The translations under genes were made by a program, and so were the position numbers. Of a stretch of DNA of 64,000 bases, positions 1-11,515 are shown piece by piece; within the stretch, counting starts at the first letter, position 1, and each line of letters starts with the position of its first letter. Origin of the DNA: Triticum aestivum (lineage: Eukaryota > Streptophyta > Magnoliopsida > Poales > Poaceae); the NCBI RefSeq assembly GCF_018294505.1, contig NC_057801.1, positions 197,236,716-197,300,715 of the forward strand. The letters are read 5' to 3'. The notes below the pieces were generated by a model. That model was not told the origin of the DNA and did not search any database. It saw nothing but the letters and a program-made list of their open reading frames with translations.

Positions 1-205
1 ATTGCGTTCAATTTCGACAGTAGCATTCAGATTCCACAGTAAATTTCAGTTTCGACAGTTAAGTTCAGAATCAACAGTTTTTACCTCATCTATTGTAGTC
101 AGGTGTTTTTGGTGATGTTAATTTTACATCCATTTTACATCATCTATTGGAGATGCTATTAGAATCCCACTTGAGATTGACGATGTCTGTCTTGTGCTGC
201 TTCAG
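1..205 (+). other. Probable intron of the broken host gene
   Basis: No reading frame is convincing here. Variants of the short word ttcgacagt/tccacagt recur at about 14-60. The last 25 bases are pyrimidine-rich and end in cttcag, which reads as a 3' splice site for the exon that starts at 206. Any earlier exons lie outside the window. Confidence 0.4.
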
Positions 206-325
206 CCTTGACGTCTTACGACTCACCGGAGCTGCTCCAACGACAGAATGGTCAATCACAACAGAGCAGTGCCCTGGACGCCGTCTACAGATTCCTCAGG
301 TCTTCCTCCACACCTCCGACAGCCA
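206..325 (+). pseudogene. Host gene, exon a, left half
   Basis: This is the first recognisable exon of the host gene. It opens after a pyrimidine tract ending in cttcag. The frame is open and reads a Ser/Thr/Pro/Gln-rich stretch, including LDAVYRFLRSSSTPPTA, with no domain I recognise. It is cut at 325 by element 1. Its other half is at 12379-12449. With the insertion and one copy of the 5-bp target duplication removed, the frame continues and the exon totals 186 bp. The join of the two halves is an inference from frame, phase and the target duplication. A gene cut this way by a 12-kb insertion is unlikely to make its original protein. Confidence 0.55.
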
Positions 326-635
326 TGTGACGCCCGGATAATCAAGCTACAGTAACCTCTGCTAATGATGCCACGTCACTTCGATTACGGTCTCTAATCC
401 CGCGTTAGTTCGAAACCGATTAAAATTAAAATTCAAAATTTGGCAAACAACAAAAGTTTTCAAAAATTAAAACAAAAATGTTCGAGGTGTGCAAATAAAT
501 ACTTAGGAGTTATGGTGTGGGACCCATGCTTTTATAAATGACCCAAATACTTAAAACGAATTGAAACAGAAAAGAAAATAAATAAAGAAAGGAAAATACA
601 AAAACAGGAAACACAAAAAAAAACACAAGGACCCC

Positions 636-965
636 NNNNNNNNNNNNNNNNNNNNNNNNNNNNNNNNNNNNNNNNNNNNNNNNNNNNNNNNNNNNNNNNN
701 NNNNNNNNNNNNNNNNNNNNNNNNNNNNNNNNNNNNNNNNNNNNNNNNNNNNNNNNNNNNNNNNNNNNNNNNNNNNNNNNNNNNNNNNNNNNNNNNNNNN
801 NNNNNNNNNNNNNNNNNNNNNNNNNNNNNNNNNNNNNNNNNNNNNNNNNNNNNNNNNNNNNNNNNNNNNNNNNNNNNNNNNNNNNNNNNNNNNNNNNNNN
901 NNNNNNNNNNNNNNNNNNNNNNNNNNNNNNNNNNNNNNNNNNNNNNNNNNNNNNNNNNNNNNNNN
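636..965. other. Assembly gap (330 N)
   Basis: The unknown bases sit between an A-rich stretch and a GC-rich block in the 5' LTR of element 1. The true length is unknown. The 3' LTR has its gap at the equivalent position. Confidence 0.99.
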
Positions 966-3511
966 CCGCGTCGAACCCCCGGGCTACTAACCGCCCCACC
1001 ACCAAACCCTAGCGCCGCAACCTCCCACTCGTGCCCCCGCAACCCCTCTCGCTCATCGCTCCTCCCTCCCCCACAAACATATCTGGATCGGGGGGCAACA
1101 GCCGCTCCCGACCCAATCGCCACGACGCCGCATCGCCTCGCCCTCGTCCATCGCCGCCCGGACTCCCTCGCTGGCCTGCCTCCCCGTTGAATCGTCGTCC
1201 TCGTCCTCCTCCCCGAGCCCACGTACGCACATCTGCAGGGCCCGGTGAGCCGCCGTCCCTCCTTTTCCTCCTTGCCTGACGACGTTTGCTGCGCGCGTGA
1301 CATGCCCGCCTGCTCGACGCAGTGCCCGCCCGATCTTGCTCGCCGTGCCACGCCCGCTAGCCCCGCCGCGAGCATGCCCCACTCCTCGCGACCATCACCG
1401 CGCCATCGTCACCCGCACCTCGCGTCCACGGCCACATGCACGCGCTCGTTCATGCGCCGCCCCGCGCCACTCCTACTCCGTGGCGGCCACCCTCCGCCGT
1501 GCGCTGCCCGGCTCCCTCTGTTGCGCCCGCGACCCTCCTCCTTGCCGCGCTCCCGCGCCCGCCGGCGCGCACCACAGCCTGCTACTGTAGCTGTTGCTCG
1601 CGTGTTGCTGCTCCGCGGCGCACGCTCGCTTGCTCCCTTGCCTGCTGATTGCTGTGGCGCCGCCGCTGCCTTTCCCCACTGCCGCTGCTGGCCTCGTCAC
1701 CGGCCACCGCGAGTCCCCTGCCCCTCGCCGTGTGCTGCTCCCCGCGGCACCCGCATGCCCGAAGCGCCTGCAACGTCCAAACGGACCGGGCACTTGCGCT
1801 CTACACCCGCACCCGTTCGCCCGATCCGTTAGGCCCATATGGGCCTATGACAAAGGGGTCCCACCCCGCAGAACGTTTCCAAAAAAAAGGGATTTTTAAA
1901 AAGTAATAATAATAAAAATAGATAAGTAATAAATAAAAATAAATTTAATTAATTAATTAATTAACTAAATTAATTAAGTTAATTAATCCTAGTTAATTAA
2001 TCTAATTAATCTGTTAGTTTAATTAAACAGTAGTTGGTTTAGCCTAACCCTAATTAAGTCTAAACAGTGTATGACACGTGGGTCCCACTGGACCCACTGG
2101 TCAACCTGGCCAGTCAACTCTATTGACTGCTGACGTCAGCATGACATCATGCTGATGTCATTAACCCATTTTCGAATTAATTTAAATCATTAATTAAATT
2201 CTAGAAATTAATAAAATCTTTAGAAAATCATATCTTTTAATCCATAACTCGGATTAAAATATTTTCAACATGAAAGTTGCTCAGAACGACAAGATGAATC
2301 CAGATACGCAGCCCGTTCATCCGGCACGCATCCCTAGCATAGTGAACCTGCAACATTTCACCTCCGGTTCATTTGTCCGAAAATGCGAAACATCGCGGAT
2401 ACTTTCCCGGATGTTTTCCCTCCTTCTCCGGTATCACATCATACCGCGTTAGAACACGTCTAGCTCTGCCTGTTGTCCTGTTTTGCACTTGCTTGCTATG
2501 TATTTACTGTTTCTCCCCCTCTTCCCTTCGGTAGACCCCGTGACGATGCTGATGCCCCTGCGGTCGACTACGTCACCGACGACCCCTCCTTGTCAGAGCA
2601 ACCAGGCAAGCCCCCCCCTTGATCACCAGATATCGCCTATTCTCCTCTATATTGCTTGCATTAGAGTAGTGTAGCATGTTACTTCTTTCCATTGATCCTA
2701 TTCTGATGCATAGCCTGACATTGTTGCTACATCTGTTGATACCTTACCTGCAATCCTAAATGCTTAGTATAGGATGCTAGTTTATCATCATTGGCCCTAC
2801 ATTCTTGTCAGTCTGCCTTGCTATACTATTGTGCCGTGATCACTCGGGAGGTGAACAAGGGTATATACTATACATACATACATATTATATAGATGGTGAC
2901 TAAAGTCGGGTCAGCTCGTTGAGTACCCGATGTGGGGGCTGAAAGGATAGGTGGCTCCATCCCGGTAGAGGTGGGCCTGGGTTCCCGACGGCCCCCGACT
3001 ATTACTTTGTGGCGGAGCGACAGGGCGGGTTGAGACCACCTAGGAGACAGGTGGGCCTGGCCCTGATAGGCGTCCGCGGTTGTTTCATAATAAAACCCTT
3101 AACGAGATCTTGGTATTTGATCGGAGTCTGGCCATTTGGTGTATACGCACTAACCATCTACACGGGAGTAGTTATGGGTATCCCGACGTCGTGGTATCAG
3201 CTGAAGCCTTCTTGACGTCAGCGACGGAGCGGCGCGCACCGGGTTGGACTGCGTTAACGCAACTGCCTTTGTAATGGAGGTTGCTAGGTCTGCTCACCGG
3301 CCGCGTACGCAACATGCAGGTGTGCAATGGGCGATGGGCCCAGACCCCTGTGCACATAGGATTTAGACCGACGTGTTGACCTCTCTGTTGTGCCTAGGTG
3401 GGGCTGCGACGTGTTGATCTTCCGAGGCCGGGCATGACCCAGGAAAGTGTGTCTGGCCAAATGGGATCGAGCGTGTTGGGTTATGTGATGCACCCCTACA
3501 GGGAAGTTTAT

Positions 3512-3523
3512 CTATTCGAATAG
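3512..3523. promoter_or_regulatory. Conserved LTR palindrome CTATTCGAATAG, copy 1
   Basis: A perfect 12-bp palindrome followed by ccgtgtcccacggt, itself a partial inverted repeat. The same word occurs in all seven long LTRs of elements 1, A, C and 4, although most surrounding sequence has diverged between these elements. It lies downstream of the TATA-like stretch, so it is probably in the transcribed part of the LTR. Its function is unknown. An RNA dimer contact or a protein-binding site are both possible. Confidence 0.6.
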
Positions 3524-3687
3524 CCGTGTCCCACGGTAAAAGGACGACCCGGAGTTGTACCTTGACCTTATGACAACTAGAACCGGATACTTAATAAAAC
3601 ACACCCTTCCAAGTTCCACAGACAACCCGGTGATCGCTTTTCCACAGGGCAACGAGGAGAGGATTGTCGGGTAGGATTATGCTATGC

Positions 3688-3740
3688 GATGCTACTGGAG
3701 ATGCTACTTGGAGATGCTACTTGGAGATGCTACTTGGAGG
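3688..3740 (+). repeat. Tandem 13-bp repeat in LTR
   Basis: Four head-to-tail copies of gatgctacttgga, the first one base short. The same array is in the other LTR of this element at 11680-11732, so it predates the insertion. Confidence 0.9.
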
Positions 3741-3906
3741 ACTTCAATCTACTCTCTTCTACATGCTGCAAGACGGAGGCTGCCAGAAGCGTAGTCTTCG
3801 ATAGGACTAGCTATCCCCCTCTTATTCTGGCATTCTGCAGTTCAGTCCACTGATATGGCCTCCTTACACATATACCCATGCATTTGTAGTGTAGTTCCTT
3901 GCTTGC

Positions 3907-3927
3907 GAGTACTTTGGATGAGTACTC
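3907..3927. promoter_or_regulatory. Conserved LTR hairpin GAGTAC...GTACTC, copy 1
   Basis: GAGTAC and GTACTC are separated by nine bases and can pair as a 6-bp stem. Equivalent hairpins lie at 11899-11919 (other LTR), 23752-23767 (element A) and 59691-59709 (element 4). In element C the second arm is altered to GTACCC. In each case it lies a few hundred bases from the primer-site end of the LTR. Confidence 0.5.
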
Positions 3928-4388
3928 ACGGTTGCTTTCTCCCCCCCTTTTCCCCCCTTTCCTTTCTTTCTGGTTGTCGCAACCAGATGCTGGAGTCCAG
4001 GAGTCAGACGTCACCGTCGACGATGACCCCTACGACACTGGAGGTGCCTACTACTACGTGCAGCCCGCTGACGACGACCAGGAGTAGTTAGGAGGATCCC
4101 AGGCAGGAGGCCTGCGCCTCTTTCGATCTGTATCCCAGTTTGTGCTAGCCTTCTTAAGGCAAACTTGTTTAACTTATGTATGTACTCAGATATTGTTGCT
4201 TCCGCTGACTCGTCTATGATCGAGCACTTGTATTCGAGCCCTTGAGGCCCCTGGCTTGTATTATGATGCTTGTATGACTTATTTATGTTTTAGAGTTGTG
4301 TTGTGATATCTTCCCGTGAGTCCCTGATCTTGATCGTACACATTTGCGTGCATGATTAGTGTACGATTGAATCGGGGGCGTCACAAGT

Positions 4389-4400
4389 TGGTATCAGAGC
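4389..4400 (+). promoter_or_regulatory. Primer binding site, initiator-Met tRNA type
   Basis: TGGTATCAGAGC lies three bases after the 5' LTR. This is the sequence used by many plant LTR elements to pair with the 3' end of initiator-Met tRNA and start minus-strand synthesis. Confidence 0.93.
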
Positions 4401-6384
4401 CGACTGCCTGTAGGAATCCCCCGTCCAACTCCTTGGCCGAAGTCGAGTCTAGACTTTACAAAACTTTTACTAACATGGCTGTGCAACCCATGGGCCCACT
4501 TCGCCATTGGGTGGTAGTAGGATCTTTTACTCCTTGATCTATACTCTGGGACTCTAACATCTCCCCTATTCGGGTTAAATGATTTTGCTAAAAGGACTAA
4601 CTTTAGGCTCTCCAAAGACTTTCTCCTGGAGAGCGCCTCACTCGAGATGATCGCTTGCTGCGCCAGAAGATTCTGAAGATACTCTCTGATGTTTTCCCGA
4701 GACCCTTGTGCCCTTCGCCCTTGCAATACCTTCCATCGATAAATCCTTATGGATAAATACTTAGACCTGTCGTTCTTACTTTGATTCCCACCTGCTCTTG
4801 TTATTACAAGATGCATCGGATTATTCTTCGACTTTTAATAATCTCTTCAGTCACTGCCTTACAGATCTTGCCACATGAATACCCCTACGGATAAATTCCT
4901 TGCATTTATCGAGTATTCGCTCATTCCCAGTTGTTCAGGTTTTTCAAAAAAGTCTTCGAAATACTACCCGATCTTCCGGTAGTCCTTCTGCAAATACTTG
5001 TCTGCTTGCAGTTTGGACAATTCCATTTAACTAACAATAACCATTAAAATCCTTGTGATTAACATTCTGATCGTGTTGATTCAACATGTGTGTAAATGCA
5101 CACAATCATCAGTTATTCCCTGGAAATTTCCTTCCGACTCAGACATCATTTTAAACGTGAGCTGGTTCTCAAGCAATCCAATTGCCGTCGATTGTACCCT
5201 TAGCCTACTCAACTTATCCATCCTTAATCAGAGTTTTTGCCTCTGAGCCCTTGATTTGGAGATCATAAAATTTCTTTGCATTAAGCTTTGAATTAGTCAG
5301 TTGTTTCTATAACCCGATGCCATGGCATTCCTTCTTCCTTTGATGGAGTATGGATACTCACATCAGCCCCGTTGTGGACCGCCATACCCATTGTCGGGTT
5401 ATTATCCGACATTGTCCTTCACAACCAAAATTCTTGTGAGTTCTTTACCTGATACATGATGCCCTTGGTAAATTGTATCATCTGCTTGGCCAACCATGCT
5501 CTGCTTCCGAGCTGGTGGTATTTACTATTGAAGCTTGTGGTATATGTTTCCACGATACCCTAACGGGTTGAACCTATGCCTTCCTTTATATGTGTGAACT
5601 CAGAAGTTTTCACGAGTCATACTCATCTGGTATTTCACCACGTAAAACTTTCAACACTAATGCAATTATCAAAGCGAAAAGTGTATGGAAGGTTATACAT
5701 TGAAGAAGTGGGAGTCGACCTTGAACCTTGCGTTCATGCCCAGGGACACGATGTATAACTTATCATGGAAGCTGCTCGTAAAAATAATTACCCCCTTATT
5801 ATAAGTTCATCTTGTATCCGTGGTTCGATCCTTTATGATCACGGATTCCGACCATGTTCTCCTTTAAATACCATTTCTTGTGCAAGTTTAAGCACCTGTC
5901 TTCTGCATAGCAATACCCCAGCCCAACCTCTATTTTGATCTGTCGTCGAGTATTACCCCTTGGTAACCCGAGAATATCAAAGAACTATGTTACTTCCTGC
6001 GAGTCTTCATCTAGTATTGCTTCTCACCGATCTCGGATCCCCCCCAGGTTCTGAGTTATTAGTCACTTGAGAACACTGATAAGTGAATCGATTCCGCACT
6101 CCGATTCAACAACTCTAAGTAATTCTTGTTGCTTACGAGTTTAATAATCCTTCTAGTCTTTCCTAGCCTTATCGGCTATATCATCATCGTGCAAACTTTT
6201 AACTGTGCTACCTGGTCCTTCTTCCCGGAGCACCACTTTCGATGATGAGCTAAGCTTATGTCGATCTTCCTTGTCTTATCATTTCACCTCAAATGGCAAG
6301 CTTGATTCCTAGTGGGTGTTGTATCTGTAGTTCTAATAATCTTTTGATGCATCAGTCCTTCTGCTTGAGCAGTCGCTGTTCGAT

Positions 6385-6500
6385 TGCTTCTTGGTGGGGC
6401 CTCTTGACAAAATTGTCGTGATCATCATCAACATTTTGGGCTCTTCCAGAATATCAATCAAATTCATGATGAGAATTACCATCCTTGCCCCTCGATGATT
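6385..6500 (+). pseudogene. Remnant of a reverse transcriptase active-site region
   Basis: The stretch around cttgacaaaattgtcgtg followed by atcatcatcaacatt aligns by eye with the intact RT of element 4 at about 63455-63510, where the text is ttggacaagtttgtcgtt and then ttcattgatgacatt. The catalytic aspartates are lost. A second, weaker match starts near 6505. This suggests the interior descends from a normal Gypsy pol. The alignment is by eye and short, so confidence is limited. Confidence 0.4.
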
Positions 6501-8510
6501 GTGTTATCATCGACAACATTCTTGCCTTCCCACAACACAAACTTGTTCATGTTATAGTTGCAACTTGCTATCCAGCTTGTATGATGTTCCACCTTGAAGT
6601 ATTAATGTCCTTTATGACAAGGATGTTGTGAGGATTGCTCCACCTCTTAAAAATTCTTGGTATATTGATGCTTCTCACTATCACCATTTTTTCTTGGTCC
6701 TCGTGTTGATTCCAACCGGTGTACCAACAAATGAATGGTGCTGTTTGGATTCTGCCCTTCTAGCAACCCTATTACCTTGAAGTTAATGGTCGGCCGTTCA
6801 TTCTTAGACTATTGATTATTGAATCACCATTCTGACATTGGTCGTGCAACCCTACCCATATTTCGGGCGCACCTTTCAACCAATGTTCAATTGTGTATGT
6901 TTTCCTCGAGCATACATCATTATATCTTTTGTTTTGACAAATGTTATATCCTTGTTCACATACTTGTGGAAATACATCTTTTTGGAAACCTCGATGAATT
7001 GTCGCTGAGTTCATCAGCTACCACCTTATCCCTTCATTGGTTTAATGATGAGCTCCTATTTCGGAACTTGCTGCCATAGTTCATTTCCCGAGAATCTTAC
7101 AATGACATCTCGTCAATCTGTGTTGCACCTTTCTTCTCAGGCATCCTAAGTCTGAGTTATCCTAACACCAATCAGATCTGAATCTCGGTCAGATATGGTG
7201 GTTGGAACATATTTCCAGGAGTTATAACATCTTTATATGACCCGGTAAGGTGATGTCATGCCTAGCACACCTGGCCGGAGGACTTATGGTTATAGTTCAT
7301 CCTTTTTAGCAAGGTTATCCATTCTTCCATGAGGAAAGTGTAAGACTTATTCTACAAGTTGTTCCTGATGGATCCTTTTTGTTTCCAAAGTCTGATTTTC
7401 ACCTTTTGACCATGTCAATGCTATCTCGAAGCATGTCTATGGTACTCCGTTCTTCAACCAGAACATTTGAAGCCCAATGCTAATTGTTTCTTGCTGAACT
7501 ATCCAAACACCGTTGTATGGATAATGTCATGAAATATTCTCTCCCCTCACCTAGAGGCTTTTCTACTTAATATCATGTCATGGTTATCATGCTCTGCTTG
7601 TCCTTGGGAAGGATATACCCCCTGAGATATCTAATAATCCTATTTTTCCTTTCCATTACTTGGTTTATCCTTTCTGGTGATCATTATGGTCTAAGCAGTA
7701 TTAATTCCCTGCTTATGTAGAACCCTCGTGCACAATTCTGTCAGTAAGACCCTGTTACTATTGTTGATGACATTTCGGTAGCCACCGATGGACGAGGACC
7801 TTGCCTATTGGCCCGCCTCGTTCAACGAGCAGGAAAATGGTTCTCTTTGTCCCTCGCCCTTGGTATCGATGTTGTTGCCGACATAACTGATAGGCTAACC
7901 TCTAACACGCCTTACTATCGTGACCGTGCAAGATGTCGGCCTCCTTCATACTTTCAACCACATGGTGGGCCCATAACCCACAGTTCCACAGGATCGAAAC
8001 CTGACTCCCATGTACACCCCCTGTCCCCAAGGTTGTTCTTCGTGCGTGACCTCGTATGTAACTCACGAGCCACCTTCAGGTCTGATATCGGACACAATAC
8101 TTATTCCCGTTGTTTTGACCCTTTCACACCCTATAACATGCATCGAACGATTGCCTGCCCGATCAAAACTTCCCAGGTTACCTCCTTACTTTGCTCTCGA
8201 TAATTTCTTAAGATTCGATTCGAGAGTTACTTTCCGCCACCTTCCTCGATGTTGTCGACCCGATAGTCAACCTTGCCGACGTCCATTCTCCCAGAATGCC
8301 CACCCTTTATTCTTTCGTATGTACGATGGAGTTCCTGAAGAAAGGGCGCCGACTTCATCATGATGACCTGAAGCAGAGAAATGGAGACAACAATGTATTG
8401 GACCGGCCTCTTCAAGAAGAGCAAGCCAGGATGAAAAGATCCGTTAGAATGTCGTAACCTATTCTTCCCCCTTACTTCCCCTCTTAAATCTTGGGACGAG
8501 ATTTCTTGTA

Positions 8511-8522
8511 GTAGAGGAGAAT
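8511..8522 (+). promoter_or_regulatory. Polypurine tract of element 1
   Basis: gtagaggagaat directly abuts the 3' LTR. Purine runs at this position prime plus-strand synthesis in LTR elements. Confidence 0.7.
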
Positions 8523-8816
8523 TGTGACGCCCGGATAATCAAGCTACAGTAACCTCTGCTAATGATGCCACGTCACTTCGATTACTGTCGCTAATCCCGC
8601 GTTAGTTCGAAACCGATTAAAATTCAAATTCAAAATTTGGCAAACAACAAAAGTTTCAAAAATTAAAACAAAAATGTTCGAGGTGTGCAAAGAAATACTT
8701 AGGATTTATGGTGTGGGACCCATGCTTTTATAAAGGACCCAAATACTTAAAACAAATTGAAACAGAAAAGAAAATAAATAAAGAAAGGAAAATACAAAAA
8801 CAGGAAACACAAAAAA

Positions 8817-9012
8817 NNNNNNNNNNNNNNNNNNNNNNNNNNNNNNNNNNNNNNNNNNNNNNNNNNNNNNNNNNNNNNNNNNNNNNNNNNNNNNNNNNNN
8901 NNNNNNNNNNNNNNNNNNNNNNNNNNNNNNNNNNNNNNNNNNNNNNNNNNNNNNNNNNNNNNNNNNNNNNNNNNNNNNNNNNNNNNNNNNNNNNNNNNNN
9001 NNNNNNNNNNNN
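8817..9012. other. Assembly gap (196 N)
   Basis: Unknown bases in the 3' LTR, directly after an A-rich run and before the GC-rich block, matching the position of the gap at 636-965. Confidence 0.99.
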
Positions 9013-11503
9013 GCCCCCGCAACCCCTCTCGCTCATCGCTCCTCCCTCCCCCACAAATGGATCTGGATCGGGGGGCAACAGCCGCTCCCGACCACATCGC
9101 CGCGACGCCGCATCGCCTCGCCCTCGTCCATCGCCGCCCGGACTCCCTCACCGGCCTGCCTCCCCGTTGAACCGTCGTCCTCGTCCTCCTCCCCGAGCCC
9201 GCGTACGCACATCTGCAGGGCCCGGTGAGCCGCCGTCCCTCCTTTTCCTCCTTGCCTGACGATGTTCGCTGCGTGCGTGACATGCCCGCCTGCTCGACGC
9301 AGTGCCCGCCCGATCTTGCTCGCCGTGCCACGCCCGCTAGCCCCGCCGCGAGCATGCCCCACTCCTCGCGACCATCACCGCGCCACCGTCACCCGCACCT
9401 CGCGTCCAGGGCCACATGCACGCGCTCGTTCATGCGCCGCCCCGCGCCACTCCTACTCCGTCGCGGCCACCCTCCGTCGTGCGCTGCCTGGCTCCCTCTG
9501 TTGCGCCCGCGACCCTCCTCCTTGCCGCGCACCCGCGCCCGCCGGCGCGCACCACAGCCTGCTGTTGTAGCTGCTACTCGCGTGTTGCTGCTCCGCGGCG
9601 CGCGCTCGCTTGCTCCCTTGCCTGCTGATTGCTGCGGCGCCGCCGCTGCCTTTCCCTACTGCCGCTGCTGGCCTCGTCTCGGGCCACCGCGAGTCCCCTG
9701 CCCCTCACCGTGTGCTGCTCCCCACGGCACCCGCACGCCCGAAGCGCCTGCAGCGTCCAAACGGACCGGGCGTTTGCGCTCTACACCCGCACCCGTTCGC
9801 CCGATCCGTTAGGCCCATATGGGCCTATGACAAAGGGGTCCCACCCCGCAGAACGTTTCCAAAAAAAGGGATTTTTAAAAAGTAATAATAATAAAAATAG
9901 ATAAGTAATAAATTAAAATAAATTTAATTAATTAATTAATTAACTAAATTAATTAAGTTAATTAATCCTAGTTAATTAATCTAATTAATTTATTAGTTTA
10001 ATTAAACAGTAGTTGGTTTAGCCTAACCCTAATTAAGTCTAAACAGTGTATGACAGGTGGGTCCCACTGGACCCACTGGTCAACCTTGCCAGTCAACTCT
10101 GTTGGCTGCTGACGTCAGCATGACATCATGCTGATGTCATTAACCCATTTTCGAATTAATTTAAATCATTAATTAAATTCTAGAAATTAATAAAATCTTT
10201 AGAAAATCATATCTTTTAATCCATAACTCGGATTAAAATATTTTCAACATGAAAGTTGCTCAAAACGACGAGACGAATCCAGATATGCAGCCCGTTCATC
10301 CGGCATGCGTCCCTAGCATAGTGAACCTGCAACATTTCACCTCCGGATCATTTGTCCGAAAATGCGAAACACCGGGGATACTTTCCTGGATGTTTTCCCT
10401 CCTTCTCCGGTATCACCTCATACCGCGTTAGAACACGTCTAGCTCTGCCTGTTGTCCTGTTTTGCATTTGCTTGCTATGTATTTAATGTTTCTCCCCCTC
10501 TTCCCTTCGGTAGACCCCGTGACGATGCTGATGCCCCTGCGGTCGACTACGTCACCGACGACCCCTCCTTGTCTGAGCAACCAGGCAAGCGCCCCCCTTG
10601 ATCACCAGATATCGCCTATTCTCCTTTATACTGCTTGCATTAGATTAGTGTAGCATGTTACTGCTTTCCGTTGATCCTATTCTGATGCATAGCCTGACAT
10701 TGTTGCTACATCTGTTGATACCTTACCTGCAATCCTAAATGCTTAGTATAGGATGCTAGTTTATCATCATTGGCCCTACATTCTTGTCAGTCTGCCTTGC
10801 TATACTATTGGGCCGTGATCACTCGGGAGGTGATCACGGGTATATACTATACATACATACATATTATATAGATGGTGACTAAAGTCGGGTCAGCTCGTTG
10901 AGTACCCGCAAGTGATCCCGATGTGGGGGCTGAAAGGACAGGTGGCTCCATCCCGGTAGAGGTGGGCCTGGGTTCCCGACGGCCCCCGACTGTTACTTTG
11001 TGGAGGAGCGACAGGGCAGGTTGAGACCACCTAGGAGACAGGTGGGCCTGGCCCTAGTCGGCGTCCGCGGTTGTTTCATAATAACACGCTTAACGAGATC
11101 TTTGGTATTTGATCTGAGTCTGGCCATTTGGTCTATACGCACTAACCATCTATGCGGGAGTAGTTATGGGTATCCCGACGTCGTGGTATCAGCCGAAGCC
11201 TTCTTGACGTCAGCGACGGAGCGGCGTGCTCCGGGTTGGACTGCGTTAATGCAACTTCCTTTGTAACGGAGGTTGCTAGGTCTGCTCACTAGCCGCGTAC
11301 GCAACGTGCAGGTGTGCAATGGGCGATGGGCCCAGACCCCTGCACGCATAGGATTTAGACCGACGTGTTGACCTCTCTGTTGTGCCTAGGTGGGGCTGCG
11401 ACGTGTTGATCTTCTGAGGCGGGGCATGACCCAGGAAAGTGTGTCCGGCCGAATGGGATCGAGCATGTTGGGTTATGTGGTGCACCCCTGCAGGGAAGTT
11501 TAT

Positions 11504-11515
11504 CTATTCGAATAG
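11504..11515. promoter_or_regulatory. CTATTCGAATAG palindrome, copy 2
   Basis: Equivalent to 3512-3523 in the other LTR of element 1. Followed by ccgtgtccctcggt. Confidence 0.6.

Larger units (their letters stand above)
326..4385 (+). repeat. Element 1, 5' LTR
   Basis: A long terminal repeat of about 4.06 kb including 330 N. In order it holds an AT-rich start, the gap, a GC-rich block of about 0.9 kb (966-1860), an AT-rich block with repeated ttaatt (about 1925-2040), a tatatacta TATA-like stretch near 2861-2875, and a 3' part with the palindrome and hairpin listed separately. Over the first roughly 190 bases I count about six differences from the other LTR, so the insertion is not recent. 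GC-rich reading frames such as the one at 1245-1832 are conserved only because the whole LTR is. Confidence 0.92.
4386..8522 (+). other. Element 1 interior, decayed and non-coding
   Basis: About 4.1 kb between the LTRs with no reading frame above about 140 codons and no intact Gypsy domain. Faint traces of a former pol remain (see 6385-6500). The region starts with the primer site and ends with a purine tract, so the parts needed for reverse transcription are kept while the protein-coding part has decayed. This is the usual picture of a non-autonomous element. Confidence 0.7.

Noticed and set aside
1245..1832. A 195-codon frame in the GC-rich block, repeated at 9225-9812, as a conserved gene
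   Set aside because: It is conserved only because both lie in the two LTRs of one element. GC-rich DNA yields long frames on all strands here, and the composition (Arg/Pro/Ala/Ser) is typical of that.
3688..3740. The regular 13-bp array as a CRISPR-like array
   Set aside because: There are no spacers, the units are head to tail, and the sequence is a plant LTR.
4389..4400. TGGTATCAGAGC as part of a tRNA gene
   Set aside because: Only the 12 bases complementary to the tRNA end are present, at the expected place just after an LTR. No cloverleaf surrounds them.
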